Made by a program: the position numbers and the translations under genes | Notes under the pieces: model-generated | What the model saw: the letters and a program-made list of their open reading frames with translations, nothing else | What the model was told of the DNA's origin: nothing | Database searches by the model: none | Assembly (NCBI GenBank): GCA_003427395.1 | Contig: BFEA01000252.1 | Location: 1,572,732-1,594,533, forward strand | Reading direction: 5' to 3' | Source of the DNA: Chara braunii | Lineage: Eukaryota; Streptophyta; Charophyceae; Charales; Characeae | DNA: 21,802 bases | Shown: positions 1-8,726 of the stretch, one piece after another | How positions within the stretch are numbered: position 1 is the stretch's first letter | How the letters are laid out: each line of letters opens with the position of its first letter

Positions 1-79
<79 letters not shown>

Positions 80-80
80 T
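1..80. repeat. (CT)n microsatellite
   Basis: Near-perfect CT dinucleotide tract running from the window edge, so its true length is unknown. One TTT interruption occurs at about 62-65. Confidence 0.98.
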
Positions 81-282
81 GCACTCTCTCGTTATCTTCA
101 GTCATTGTGGTCGTTGCATGTTAGGAGTACTGGAAGACTCAACGATTGACATTTGCGAAAGAGCATAGCGCATCGTGCAGCAGGATAAAAAGACGGGAAG
201 AAACCACGAAAACCGACGAGATGAGCCAAAAATTTTGATTTTTCCCCCCAACACAGAACGTAACGTTCTACGAAAGGTAAAC

Positions 283-391
283 AAGTTTTCAACACGTTTC
301 AACAGTTTTCAACACGTTTCAACACGTTTTCAACACGTTTCAAGAAGTTTTCCACAAGTCTTCAACAGGTTTTCAATAAGTTGTCAACAAA
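283..391. repeat. Short degenerate tandem repeat, TTTCAACACG-like
   Basis: A 10-11 bp motif, TTTCAACACG with variants such as TTTCAACAG and TTTCAAGAAG, recurs about ten times and becomes less regular towards the right. Reading frames through it are artefacts of the repeat. Confidence 0.8.
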
Positions 392-409
392 TGGTCCACA
401 GATGGACCA
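392..409. repeat. Short perfect inverted repeat
   Basis: TGGTCCA (392-398) and TGGACCA (403-409) are exact reverse complements around CAGA. Further copies of ATGGACCA or ATGGACA follow within 35 bp. It sits at the end of the TTTCAACACG repeat. Confidence 0.6.
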
Positions 410-985
410 ACATCCTTTCAACAAATGGACCAACAAATGGACACACCAATTCTGTTTTCCCAATGTTTGGTCAGTATCGGTTTCCTTCACTTCTGGTGGA
501 ACACATGACCCCCCCTCCGCCAAACAGTTTATAAACACACTTTTAACGGTTGAAATATGGTGTCCACATGTGATCATCCTGTCAGAAAATTTGCCACAAT
601 TTTTCTGTTGGTAACATTCATGCTTAGGTATGTATTTCCATCCTATGCATGTGTCACTTCTCCTTTGCCATACACTTTTTCATCCAATCACGTGTTCGCA
701 CTCGCATGCCTCCCTACTTTTACTCTTCTCCTTCTTTCCATAGCTCCGTATTTCCTTTATTCGTTCTTACTCTCGCTCACCTCTTTCGCACATCTTAAGT
801 GTTCGCGCTCACTCACTGCAACCCCCACGCTTTGCTCGCTGTCGTGTTTGTAGCTTTGTTCGCTTACGAGTTGCACACATCTTCCTTAGTTTCATTCTTT
901 CTCAACTGAAGAGCACACCTTCTACAAGAAGGCGACCAGATACGTACTAGTAGAATAATCTGCGATCCGTCAATTATGATGATAA
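410..985. other. No recognisable gene; pyrimidine-rich spacer
   Basis: Rich in C and T on the plus strand, especially 650-850. A 98-codon frame at 557-853 has a hydrophobic, Leu/Ser/Phe-rich translation, which is what CT-rich DNA gives by chance. No domain, promoter or splice pattern could be supported. Confidence 0.5.
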
Positions 986-1168
986 AAACAAAGCAATGAT
1001 GAAGACGAGTCTTATTATCCTTACGATCACGATGAGGAAGAAAGGTCAAGGATCGGGCGTTGCCAGATGCTGGGCAGAGACGAACAACTGCATAATCAAA
1101 TAGTAAACACGATCAACATCACAACCATGGACGACGACGAACCGATGGTGACTACAACCAAGAGATAG
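986..1168 (+). other. Open stretch with acidic protein-like translation
   Basis: Sixty sense codons run from just after three consecutive stop codons (TGA TGA TAA, ending 985) to TAG at 1166-1168. The first third translates to a charged run beginning NDEDESYYPYDHDEEERSR, and DDDEP appears near the end. The first Met in frame is about codon 28, and no convincing 3' splice site precedes the stretch. It differs from the low-complexity translations around it and could be a decayed exon or chance. I do not recognise a family. Confidence 0.15.
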
Positions 1169-1290
1169 ATGGAAAGGATTGTGACAAATAAATTTTTCCC
1201 CGAACTAAAATACAGAAAAATTTCCCAGAATTAAATAATCATTCTATAGTAAAACTGCATTTTAAATTTTAAATTTTTATTCCATCTTTT

Positions 1291-1726
1291 AAAATGTCAC
1301 TCCAATTTTTAAATTTTTCGTATTACTTGAAAACTTTCCTTCCAAATATGGGGTATCCCTTTTTATTTGAAATGCTAGAGATGGAATGAAAGTTTGGATG
1401 AGTTCATAAAATATTTTAGTTGGACTGTCATTCTAAGTAAGGATTTTCAATCATAAGTAGGTTAATCCAATCTAAATTAGAAGATATTTGTTTTAATAGA
1501 ATGAAATTTTAGTTAACACATTTCGTAAACTCGTTCAGTCTTTCATTCTATCTTGAACAAATAGATGTAGTTGGAAGGGAAAACTCATATTTTGACGGAA
1601 ATTTATCAAATAAAACTATAAATTTTAGAATTGGACGAACATTGGACTGATAATTTATAAATATGAAGAACTTTTTTTGTATGAAATATTTTTTAACTTT
1701 CATTTCTCGTGGAAATTTTTTTGTTG
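1291..1726 (+). mobile_element. AT-rich foldback (MITE-like) repeat, copy A
   Basis: About 440 bp of AT-rich DNA matching the reverse complement of 9793-10229 along its whole length, at roughly 80-85% by eye. Shared blocks include GAATGAAAG, TCTAAGTAAGGATTTTCA and TTAATCCAATCTAAATTAGA. The element is itself imperfectly palindromic: the block near 1380-1415 is the reverse complement of that near 1518-1560, and the outer arms also pair loosely. It has no coding capacity. Foldback structure without a protein is typical of miniature inverted-repeat elements. Termini and target duplications were not resolved, and the left end may extend to about 1240. Confidence 0.7.
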
Positions 1727-2089
1727 AATGGGAATGAATCTTCCGCGAGAACACAAAAAAATACATCTTCGCCTCACATGTGCTCTGCTCGCATCTTCGA
1801 CGTACCGAGTCAGTCTAACTACATTCTCACAACTTTAGCAATAGGAATCAACGTATCATGCTCGTAATCTCGCGTGCATCATCTAGATTGGCACGCTTTC
1901 ATTCTTTTATACCTGCTTTTATCCTCATCCTTGGCTTACCTTACCCTCTCCTTGGTCCTCATCCTTTTGTGGTCTGACTCTGCCATTGTTGTGTTCTCCT
2001 TGCGATCTCGACTCTTTCTTCATCACTCTCGTCATCCTTTCTACTCATTTCGGTTCTCATCAATCCCGTTTACATCATTTTTTTTTCGT
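1727..2089. other. No recognisable gene
   Basis: AT-rich, then CT-rich sequence. An 85-codon frame at 1874-2131 is Leu/Ser/Phe-rich and reads into the rRNA-derived repeat, so it is not a credible gene. Confidence 0.5.
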
Positions 2090-2237
2090 TGTACATTGTT
2101 CCACAGTTTGGGCGGCAGAATTGCTCGGTAAACCCAACTATCATGAGAAAAACTTCGAAGGATTGCACATTGTTCCACAGTTTGCGCGGCAGAGCTGCTT
2201 GGTAAACCCAACTATCATGAGGAAAACTTTGAAGGGA
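2090..2237. repeat. 74-bp tandem duplication, two copies
   Basis: Copies at 2090-2163 and 2164-2237 differ at only a few positions. Each carries ACATTGTTCCACAGTTTG, then GGTAAACCCAACTATCATGA, then a GAAGG end. The second copy overlaps the 3' end of the LSU rRNA fragment, so the duplication copied the last ~30 bp of rRNA homology together with adjoining non-rRNA sequence. Confidence 0.92.
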
Positions 2238-2538
2238 ACCAGGTACTAGACAGTTCGATTAGCCGTTCGCCCCTATACCCAAGTCCGACGAACGATTTGT
2301 ACGTCGATATCGCTGCGGACCTCACCAGCTTCCGCTAGCCTCGCTCTGCTCAGGCATAGTTCCCCATATGTCGGGTTCTAATAAACATGCTCACACTCAA
2401 AACTCTCATAGCAGATCAAAATTGGTGGGCGCTGCATCTGCAAGCGGTCCCCGCCACTTAGGTTTCTTCCGGCTCGTGGGCTAAGCACCCACCGACTTGC
2501 ATGTCCATTATCCTCCTCGCTCGTGTTTCTAGGCGGAC
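2208..2538 (-). pseudogene. Decayed nuclear LSU (25S/28S) rRNA fragment, D3 region
   Basis: Read on the minus strand this follows plant 25S rRNA in order. A CCTAGAAACACG block near 2520-2538 corresponds to the conserved GTCTTGAAACACGGA site at the start of D3. GAGTGTGAGCATG, GAACTATGCCTGAGC, CCGCAGCGATA, CAAATCGTTCGTC and GACTTGGGTATAGGGGCGAA then follow. The match ends with TCTAGTACCTGGTTCCC, matching the conserved site at the end of D3, and a GATAGTTGG block. By eye the match is roughly three quarters to four fifths with small indels, too diverged for a working rRNA. A small D3 hairpin is still drawable, with a GGAA loop and CTAGC/GCTGG arms. Upstream and downstream rRNA is absent, so this is an isolated fragment. 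The rRNA comparison is from memory. Confidence 0.88.
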
Positions 2539-2997
2539 ATGAAAAAGGAATTTCACTTGCATCTTGACCACGCAGGTACCATTAAAAAAAAATTGCTCAA
2601 GGTCCTCAATTGCCGTGACGACCATTCGTGGGGGCTTCATTTGCTTCCCCACTGCAATATCGACCACAATAGTTCATGCAGACAAGCACCCCACGTCCAA
2701 TAGGGGGGGAAGGGGGACAATGCAGTCGTCGTCCATCCCTGCCCAGATGCTTTTTGCTTCGCAATTCAAACTTCTGTCTGCATTTTAATAGTTTGTGGGT
2801 GTACCAACTTATTTAGATCAATTGGTTTCGGCACCGAACAAAAAATTGGAACTACAAAAACAAAATGGAAACAGGGGAAAAGAGGAGAGGGGAGAGCGAG
2901 AAACCGACTAGCACCCCCTCGTTCCCACAAGTTGGGCCCACACGGGGGGCTAACAACAAAACCAAAGCGGATGGTCTCACCTGAAAGTCTGACAGAC
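2539..2997. other. No recognisable gene
   Basis: Mixed-composition spacer with purine-rich and G-rich patches (2701-2716, 2870-2905). I could not extend the LSU rRNA homology into it, and the short frames on both strands have no recognisable domain. Confidence 0.5.
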
Positions 2998-3036
2998 GGG
3001 GAGCGGTGCACACTCGTATTTAAACCACCGCTCCCC
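2998..3036. repeat. 11-bp perfect inverted repeat
   Basis: GGGGAGCGGTG (2998-3008) and CACCGCTCCCC (3026-3036) are exact reverse complements separated by 17 nt. The right arm with its flank, TTAAACCACCGCTCCCC, recurs in reverse complement at about 6003-6020. Confidence 0.85.
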
Positions 3037-3256
3037 CTCATTGCCTAAAGTCGACTTCCCGGGGAGTGAGGGCCGAAAATGGAGGGGGGTCGGCGACCAA
3101 CTTCACAAGGGCAAAGAAAAAAAAATGAGGAAAAAAAAGTTCACAATTTCAATTTAAAAACTCGGCCTACTTGGGTGACTGCATGATTGACGGGGTACCA
3201 CTGTGAAACGGTGCGGGTTTCACTCCACAAATCCCTCTTGTACAAAACAAGAGCGG

Positions 3257-3304
3257 AAAAAAAAAAAAAAAAAAAAAAACAACAACAACAACAACAACAA
3301 CAAC
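3257..3304. repeat. Poly(A) followed by (CAA)n
   Basis: An unbroken A run at 3257-3279 passes directly into about eight CAA units (3280-3304). Such tails can mark the end of a retroposed element, but no element body is recognisable to the left. Confidence 0.95.
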
Positions 3305-3340
3305 GAATCATCATGTAACCTACTTTCGGCATGGGCATAT

Positions 3341-3550
3341 CGAGAGTGAATCTTCTGCTAGAACATGGAAAGATACACCAGCATGAGGTTTGTCTATTGT
3401 GCATGTCGAGGCCCGAAACGCTATGGCACCCGCAACTACGGCGGGATGTCAGACGAAGCAGCAAAGGAAAGGGTCTGGATCCACTACTCGCCATATGAGC
3501 AAAATGAGAATGAATTTTTTGCTAGAAAATTGAAAGATGCACGGGCATGT
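3341..3550 (+). repeat. Two single arms of the 7-kb foldback family
   Basis: GAGAGTGAATCTTCTGCTAGAACATGGAAAG-type sequence at 3341-3384 and GAGAATGAATTTTTTGCTAG-type sequence at about 3500-3550 both resemble the right arm of the element at 7041-7180 (GAATGAATCTGCCGCTAAAA then CATGGGAAGATACACC). They are in the same orientation and without a paired arm nearby. Confidence 0.5.
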
Positions 3551-3647
3551 CATTTTTCTTTTGTGCGTGTTGTAAATTTTTGAACCGACTGGCCCCAACT
3601 TGGAAAGTCGCCATACGTTGTTGAACCAGCGGACCGCCATTTCGAAA

Positions 3648-3712
3648 TGCTTCTTTTTTTTAGAAGCTTTTTTTTTTTATACGCTTCTATAAAAAAAAAA
3701 AAAAACATTCTT
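3648..3712. repeat. A/T-tract foldback
   Basis: Alternating T and A runs with embedded GCTTCT / AGAAGC words can fold on themselves. Low complexity with no further meaning visible. The following ~300 bp to 4028 holds no supportable gene. Confidence 0.55.
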
Positions 3713-3903
3713 TTTTGTACGAGCGCTGTACGTACTGACACGTTTCAGACCCCTCCACAGGTCGTGGCAGTCCCTGCTACCGGTAGGTCAGCCGCCTATT
3801 CCAAAAATCGCTTTACCGGTCCCCCTTACTTTAGGCTGCGGGGAGAGTGGGAGAAGGTTAACAACACGTATAATTTTCATCATTCATATATTGTATATGC
3901 AAC

Positions 3904-4725
3904 TTAGACCAGTTCTTTTTCATTGGTCATGTTTTCTTCACTCTTATTTTTAATTTTCAGGACACATTTGAAAAGTTGCGGATTTCTCATCGCCCATGTT
4001 GTTATCATCATAGTTGTTGGTTTCTTGCCCAAACAGATAGACATAAGGGTTGCTTTCATGGTCTTCGGGGCGTTCATCACTTCGGGATGCTTCATGATTT
4101 TCGGATCGCTTGAACAGATGACCATAAGGGTTGCTTTCATGGTCTTCGGAATGTTCACCACTTCGGGATGCTTCATGATTTTCGGGTCGCTTGAACAGAT
4201 AGTCATAAAGGTTGCTTTCATTGTTTTCGGGACGTTCACCACTTCAGGATGCTTCATGATTTTCGGGTAGTTGGAACAGATGGCCATAAGGGTTGCTTTC
4301 ATGGTCTTCATGACGTTCATCACTTCGGGAGGCTTCATGATTTTCGGGAAGCTTGAAAAGATGGACATAAGGGTTGCTTTCATGGTCTTCGAGACGTTCA
4401 TCACTTCGGGATGCTTCATGATTTTTTGGTGGTTTGAACAAATGCCCATAAGAGTTGCTTTCATGGCCTTCGGGACGTTCATCACTTCGGGGTGCTTCAT
4501 GATTTTCAAGTAGCTTGAACAGATGGCCATAAAGGTTGTTTTCATGGACTTTGGGATGTTCATCACTTCGAGATGCTTCATGATTTTCGGGTAGTTTGAA
4601 CAGCTGGTCATAAGTGTTGCTTTCATGATCTTCGGGTCGTTCATCACTTCGTGATGCTTCATGATTTTCGGGTAGCTAGAACAGATAGTCATAAGGGTTG
4701 CTTTCATGGTCTTCGGGATGTTCAT
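3904..4725 (-). other. Repetitive reading frame of 27-residue units, coding status unknown
   Basis: A 273-codon frame reads the 81-bp minisatellite as about nine 27-residue units of the pattern MKHPEVMNVPKTMKATLMA plus ICSSYPKI, ending in a Lys/Glu-rich unique tail. The same frame resumes upstream to 4962 after one TAG at 4753-4755 that falls where other units have Tyr or Asp. Unit length is exactly 81 bp throughout, so the frame survives by arithmetic even without selection. The opposite strand is also open over long stretches. Changes between units look largely amino-acid changing. No family or localisation signal is recognised. More likely satellite DNA than a gene, but not excluded. Confidence 0.2.
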
Positions 4726-5802
4726 TACTTCGGATTGCTTTATGATTTTCGGCTAGCTTGAACAGATGACCATAAGGGTTGCTTTCATGATGTTTGGGGC
4801 GTTTATCACATCGGGATGCTTCATGAATTTGGGGAAGCTTGAACAGATGGTCATAAAGATTGCTTTCATGGTCTTCGGGACGTTCGTCACTTCGGGATGC
4901 TTCATGATTTTCGGGTAGCTTCGGGATGCCATAAGGGTTCCTTCCTGAAAATCATGAAGCATCTCGAAGTGATGAACGTTCCGAATACCATGAAAGCAAC
5001 CGTTATGGTCATCTGTTCAAAATACAAAAAATCATGAAGTGTCCCGAAGTGATGAACGTCTTAAAGACCATGAAAGCACTCTTATGACCATTTTCGGGTA
5101 GCTTGAACAAATAACCATAAGGGTTGCTTTCATAGACTTCGGGACGTTCATCACTTCGGGATGCTTCATGATTTTCAGGTAGCTTGAACATATGACCATA
5201 AGGGTTGCTTTCATGATCTTCGGAACGTTCATCACTTCGTGATGCTTCATGATTTTCGGAGAGCTATAATCGATGGTCATAAGGGTTGCTTTCATGGTCT
5301 TCGGGATGTTCATCACTTCGGTTTGCTTCATGATTTTCGGGTAGTTGGAACAAATGACCATAAGGGTTACTTTCATGGTCTTCGGGACGTTCATTACCTC
5401 GGGATGCTTCATGATTTTTTGGTAGCTTGAACGGATAGTTATAAAGATTGCTTGCATGGTCTTCGGGATGTTTGTCACTTCGGGATGCTTCATGATTTTC
5501 GGGTAGCTTTGGGATGCCATAAGGGTTGCTACCTGAAAATCATGAAGCGTTTCGAAGTGATGAATGTCCCGAAGACCATGAAAGCAACCCTTATGGCCAT
5601 CTGTTCAAAATATTCAAAAATCATGAAGCGTTTGAAAGTGATGAATGTCTTGAAGACCATGAAAGCAACCCTTATGACCATTTCGTCAAATACCCGAAAA
5701 CCATGAAGCATCCCGAAGTGATGAACGTCCCGAAGACCATGAAACCAATTATTTTGGTCACTGTCCAAGCTACTTCGAGATGCTTCTGGCTTTCGGGTAG
5801 CT
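4029..5802. repeat. 81-bp minisatellite with internal inversions, about 21 units
   Basis: The word CATAAGGGTTGC (or variants) recurs at 4042, 4123, 4204, 4285, 4366, 4447, 4528, 4609, 4690, 4771 and 4852, always exactly 81 bp apart. It recurs again at 5116, 5197, 5278, 5359 and 5440 with the same spacing. Units at about 4945-5085 and 5535-5750 are in the opposite orientation. Both inversion points share the same junction, GGGATGCCATAAGGGTT followed by CCTGAAAATCATGAAG, 588 bp apart (4923 and 5511). Each junction is preceded by a 78-bp rather than 81-bp step. The last ~50 bp are a degenerate partial unit. Confidence 0.97.
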
Positions 5803-6923
5803 TAATACACATGTGTTTCAAGATCGTGTTTGTTATGAAAAGTTGTAAAATCAGTTTACTATGTGGTTTCACCATGAACAAACTAATCCTCCTCTCAATT
5901 TCATGATAGGGAAACTATTTTCAGGATGCACAAACCAACATCATTTTTCACACTTCACAGTTTTCATGTGCGAATTTTTCAAGTGTGCGATAACCGCTTG
6001 TGGGGGGAGCGGTGGTTTAATAGGTGGTGTCATTTTCGGTGAATTTTTCATCGAAACAACCATACTTCCCTGATTTTTTTTATATTTTTTTTTTGTCTGA
6101 TATGTGTAAGGTTTAGGGTATATCTGTATTCAGTTTCGGCATATTTGGACGAGTAACAAAAAAGTTGGGAAATATACCGAATTCGAAAAATGTTTTGGTG
6201 AACTTCGAAAGTCACTTCAAATAGGGTTTTTTATAGTACTGTTCTTTTTTTTTTCTTCATTTTTTTTTGCCTGTTTGTATTATGAGCCTGCATAGTTTGT
6301 TCACAAAAGTTTCAATGACATTGCTTATAGTGATGCGACGAAAAACCCCGATTTTTGGGCCTTCCATTAACCGCGTGTCGAGGTGCAGGGACATTGGGGC
6401 ATGATCACACTCAAAATCACTGTTCATGCATCACCGCCCACTGACCTCGATCCCCACATCTACAAGGTGAAAGTCTGACACCGTAACCAAGAGTGTTAGG
6501 CCCAAGGTTGAGATCAACACTTGCACAATTTCATATAAATGAGTGTTGCGCAGTGGGAGAGCCGATCAAAAGGGTCACACTTTGGCTTACCGATTGAACT
6601 TCCGACCACCAAAACCGACACCTTTGCTGCACAAAAGTCGTGCTCTACCCATATCCCATGCGCGCACACCGACCAAACAAAAAAGTAAGTTTTTAATCCT
6701 AGGTATAGTAAAAAATAAAAATTGTGTAAAAAAAAAACGTCGGTTTATGGCACATCAACAATCACGGGCACCTCGTTTGTATGCCTATACACTTTCACAC
6801 TAGCTTTCAAACATATTGTTACTCATAAAAGAATAACCCAGCCACGACTTCTCGTGATGCACCCAATTCGCGCACCTAATTTTTGAATAAGAGCCTGCTT
6901 CTGTATTTTGCAAAAAAACAGAG
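5803..6923. other. No recognisable gene
   Basis: AT-rich spacer with T runs near 6079, 6090 and 6245. It contains GGGGAGCGGTGGTTTAA at about 6003-6020, the reverse complement of the motif at 3020-3036. It also contains TGAAAGTCTGACA near 6469, found as well near 2982. No ORF has a recognisable domain. Confidence 0.5.
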
Positions 6924-6947
6924 CAAATACCCTTTTAAGGGTATTTG
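6924..6947. repeat. Perfect 11-bp inverted repeat
   Basis: CAAATACCCTT (6924-6934) and AAGGGTATTTG (6937-6947) are exact reverse complements around TT. It lies about 95 bp left of the foldback element at 7041. Without a T-run in the expected position or a nearby gene there is no reason to call it a terminator. Confidence 0.8.
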
Positions 6948-7040
6948 TGATGACAGTATCTTCAAGTGACTAAGTGAAAGAGAGTTTGACGTTCATGGCT
7001 CTCTCTCAACTACTCAACACACGCACAAAAAATAAAAGAT

Positions 7041-7180
7041 ATTGCGGTTCATCTTCCCATGTTATAGTGGAAAATTCATTCTCATTTACTATGCTATTCA
7101 CTTGTCTCCAATCCTAATAGGTGGACACTATGCAAAACGAGAATGAATCTGCCGCTAAAACATGGGAAGATACACCGCCA
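7041..7180 (+). mobile_element. Foldback (MITE-like) element, copy 1
   Basis: Arms of about 48-50 bp (7041-7090 and 7131-7180) are reverse complements at roughly 80%, around a 40-bp centre containing AATCCTAATAGGTGGACA. The best-matching part is ATCTTCCCATGTT against AACATGGGAAGAT. The element has the same architecture and related sequence as 7751-7885. The 143-codon frame at 7121-7552 starts inside the right arm and is probably accidental. Confidence 0.7.
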
Positions 7181-7750
7181 TTTGTTTTGTCTTTCGTAGA
7201 TAAAAAATATGACAGTGTATCTTCACATGTTATAGCAAAAGATTTATCGAATTTTTCATGTGGTGCACCTATCTCTCATTCCGATCCCAATAGGAAGGTA
7301 AAACGTACCCTGAAGAAATTTGGTCCACAGTTTCAATGTGCTGAGACGGGCGTGGTGCTATACAAACCTACAAGTCTTTCTATATTTTTAACTTCTTGTT
7401 ATTCTTTTCGTTTATTTTTTCTCACTTTTCTTGCTCCAACCAATGCTTTTAAGCGAGACATCGAAAAATGTCGTGATGCACCTACTCAGATGGCAATCTC
7501 TTTAATATTTTTGACAGTTTTGGGGAAAATCAACCTGTTATCCTTAGAGTAACTTTTATCCGTTGAGCGACGACCCTTCCACTCGATACCTTCGAATCAC
7601 TAAGGCCGACTTTCATCCCTGCTCGACGAGTCAGTCTTCAAGTTGCAGTCAAACTTCATTTTGCCTTTACACTCAATGGCTGATTTTCGTCCAGCCTGAG
7701 GAAACCTTTGCACGCCGTCATTATCCTTTGGGAGGTCTACGCCCCATAAT
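7181..7750. other. Spacer with a stray foldback arm
   Basis: 7213-7245 (CAGTGTATCTTCACATGTTA and on) resembles the left arm of the neighbouring foldback elements and stands alone. The rest shows no domain. The open frame to 7552 has a generic composition and no start context I would trust. Confidence 0.4.
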
Positions 7751-7885
7751 TTGGTGGTGTATCTTTCCATGTCTTAGAGAAAGATTCATTATGATTGTGT
7801 ATGATGTTCGTTTGTCCTGGATCCTAACAGGTGGATGACATGCAAAATGAAAATGAATCATATAATATGAAAAAATACACTGCCA
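7751..7885 (+). mobile_element. Foldback (MITE-like) element, copy 2
   Basis: The left arm GGTGGTGTATCTTTCCATGT (from about 7753) pairs loosely with the right arm at 7841-7885, and the centre carries GGATCCTAACAGGTGGATGA. Its order and spacing match copy 1 about 710 bp to the left, in the same orientation, with lower arm identity. A further left-arm relative lies at 7913-7942, directly before the poly(T) run. Confidence 0.65.
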
Positions 7886-7942
7886 CATTTTATGTGTTTA
7901 GTACTAAAAAAATATGGCGGCATATCTTTTCACGTTCTAGCG

Positions 7943-7966
7943 TTTTTTTTTTTTTTTTTTTTTTTT
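7943..7966. repeat. Poly(T) run
   Basis: Uninterrupted run of about 24 T directly after a foldback-family arm (7913-7942). On the minus strand it would be a poly(A) tract before that arm. The ~235 bp to 8202 holds nothing recognisable. Confidence 0.95.
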
Positions 7967-8200
7967 CCTCTCTTACACACATTTGAGCGGGAGTCTATGC
8001 GCAAACCTTCGTCGTTGAACTCTAACTTTCACAACCCGTTTTCGAGCATGTATCCCCCTAATTAATGTTCATTATTTTGATGTCAATATCTCGTATCATT
8101 TTGTTGTGGTATAGGGTAGATCTCCTTCTCTCTCTTTTGCCCGCGCTTCCCACATCCCTCCATTTCCTTCAATTATTTGTTGCCCTACCTCTTCTGAAAT

Positions 8201-8202
<2 letters not shown>

Positions 8203-8242
<40 letters not shown>
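8203..8242. repeat. (CT)n microsatellite
   Basis: Twenty CT units followed by a pyrimidine-rich tail with a C run near 8260-8270. Frames through it encode only Leu/Ser or Arg/Glu strings and are not genes. Confidence 0.98.
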
Positions 8243-8246
<4 letters not shown>

Positions 8247-8726
8247 CTCCGCCCCCCTCTCCCCCCCCCCTTCCCAATGATTAAAATTGTGTATTGAAAA
8301 AATTATGTAGGCCGATAAGGGTAAATTGAAAATTAATTGGGTCTTTTGAATATTGTGCAAGGAAAATAAGCGAGAGAGATAGACAGAAAACCAAATTGCA
8401 ACATCACATTGAAAACCAAATAGTCATGTATCAAGGAGAACGTAGTATGCATTGAGATAAAAGTCGAGTAAGGGCAATGCAGTAGACTTAGATGTTAATG
8501 TCAGCCTCAACTCGTCATCGTCAACAATGTATCACAAATGGTTAACGATCTCATAAAATTTCGGAATGAAAGATCCCGAAGTCTGTTAGGAGAGGTCTGA
8601 AATTATTGGAGTAACATGAAGACACTTCGTGCCATTTCATAAGTTACAGGTGGTTTGGGGGTCTGATTTTATTTATTTATTCTTTATTTTTTTTGTCTGA
8701 TTTTCTTTTGATTCAATGTTGTTGTG
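8243..8726. other. No recognisable gene
   Basis: AT-rich spacer. From about 8595 there are diverged echoes of the neighbouring 147-bp repeat (GTCTGAAATTATTGGAGTAA, CATTTCATAAGTTACAGGTG), suggesting an eroded outer unit. Confidence 0.45.

Noticed and set aside
557-853. 98-codon hydrophobic plus-strand frame, possible membrane protein
   Set aside because: Its Leu/Ser/Phe/Thr content follows from CT-rich DNA; no domain, homologous frame or gene context.
2540-2600. Extension of LSU rRNA homology via GCAAGTGAAAT
   Set aside because: That word occurs far downstream in LSU rRNA, not next to D3, so the short match looks like chance.
3938-3960. 3' splice site (T-rich tract then TTTTCAG) leading into the 81-bp repeat
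   Set aside because: Good consensus, but AT-rich DNA gives these often and the plus-strand frame beyond is broken by stops in the repeat.
6924-6947. Rho-independent-type terminator
   Set aside because: Eukaryotic context, no upstream gene and no T-run after the stem.
7121-7552. 143-codon plus-strand frame
   Set aside because: It begins inside a foldback arm, has no recognisable domain, and continues into AT-rich spacer.
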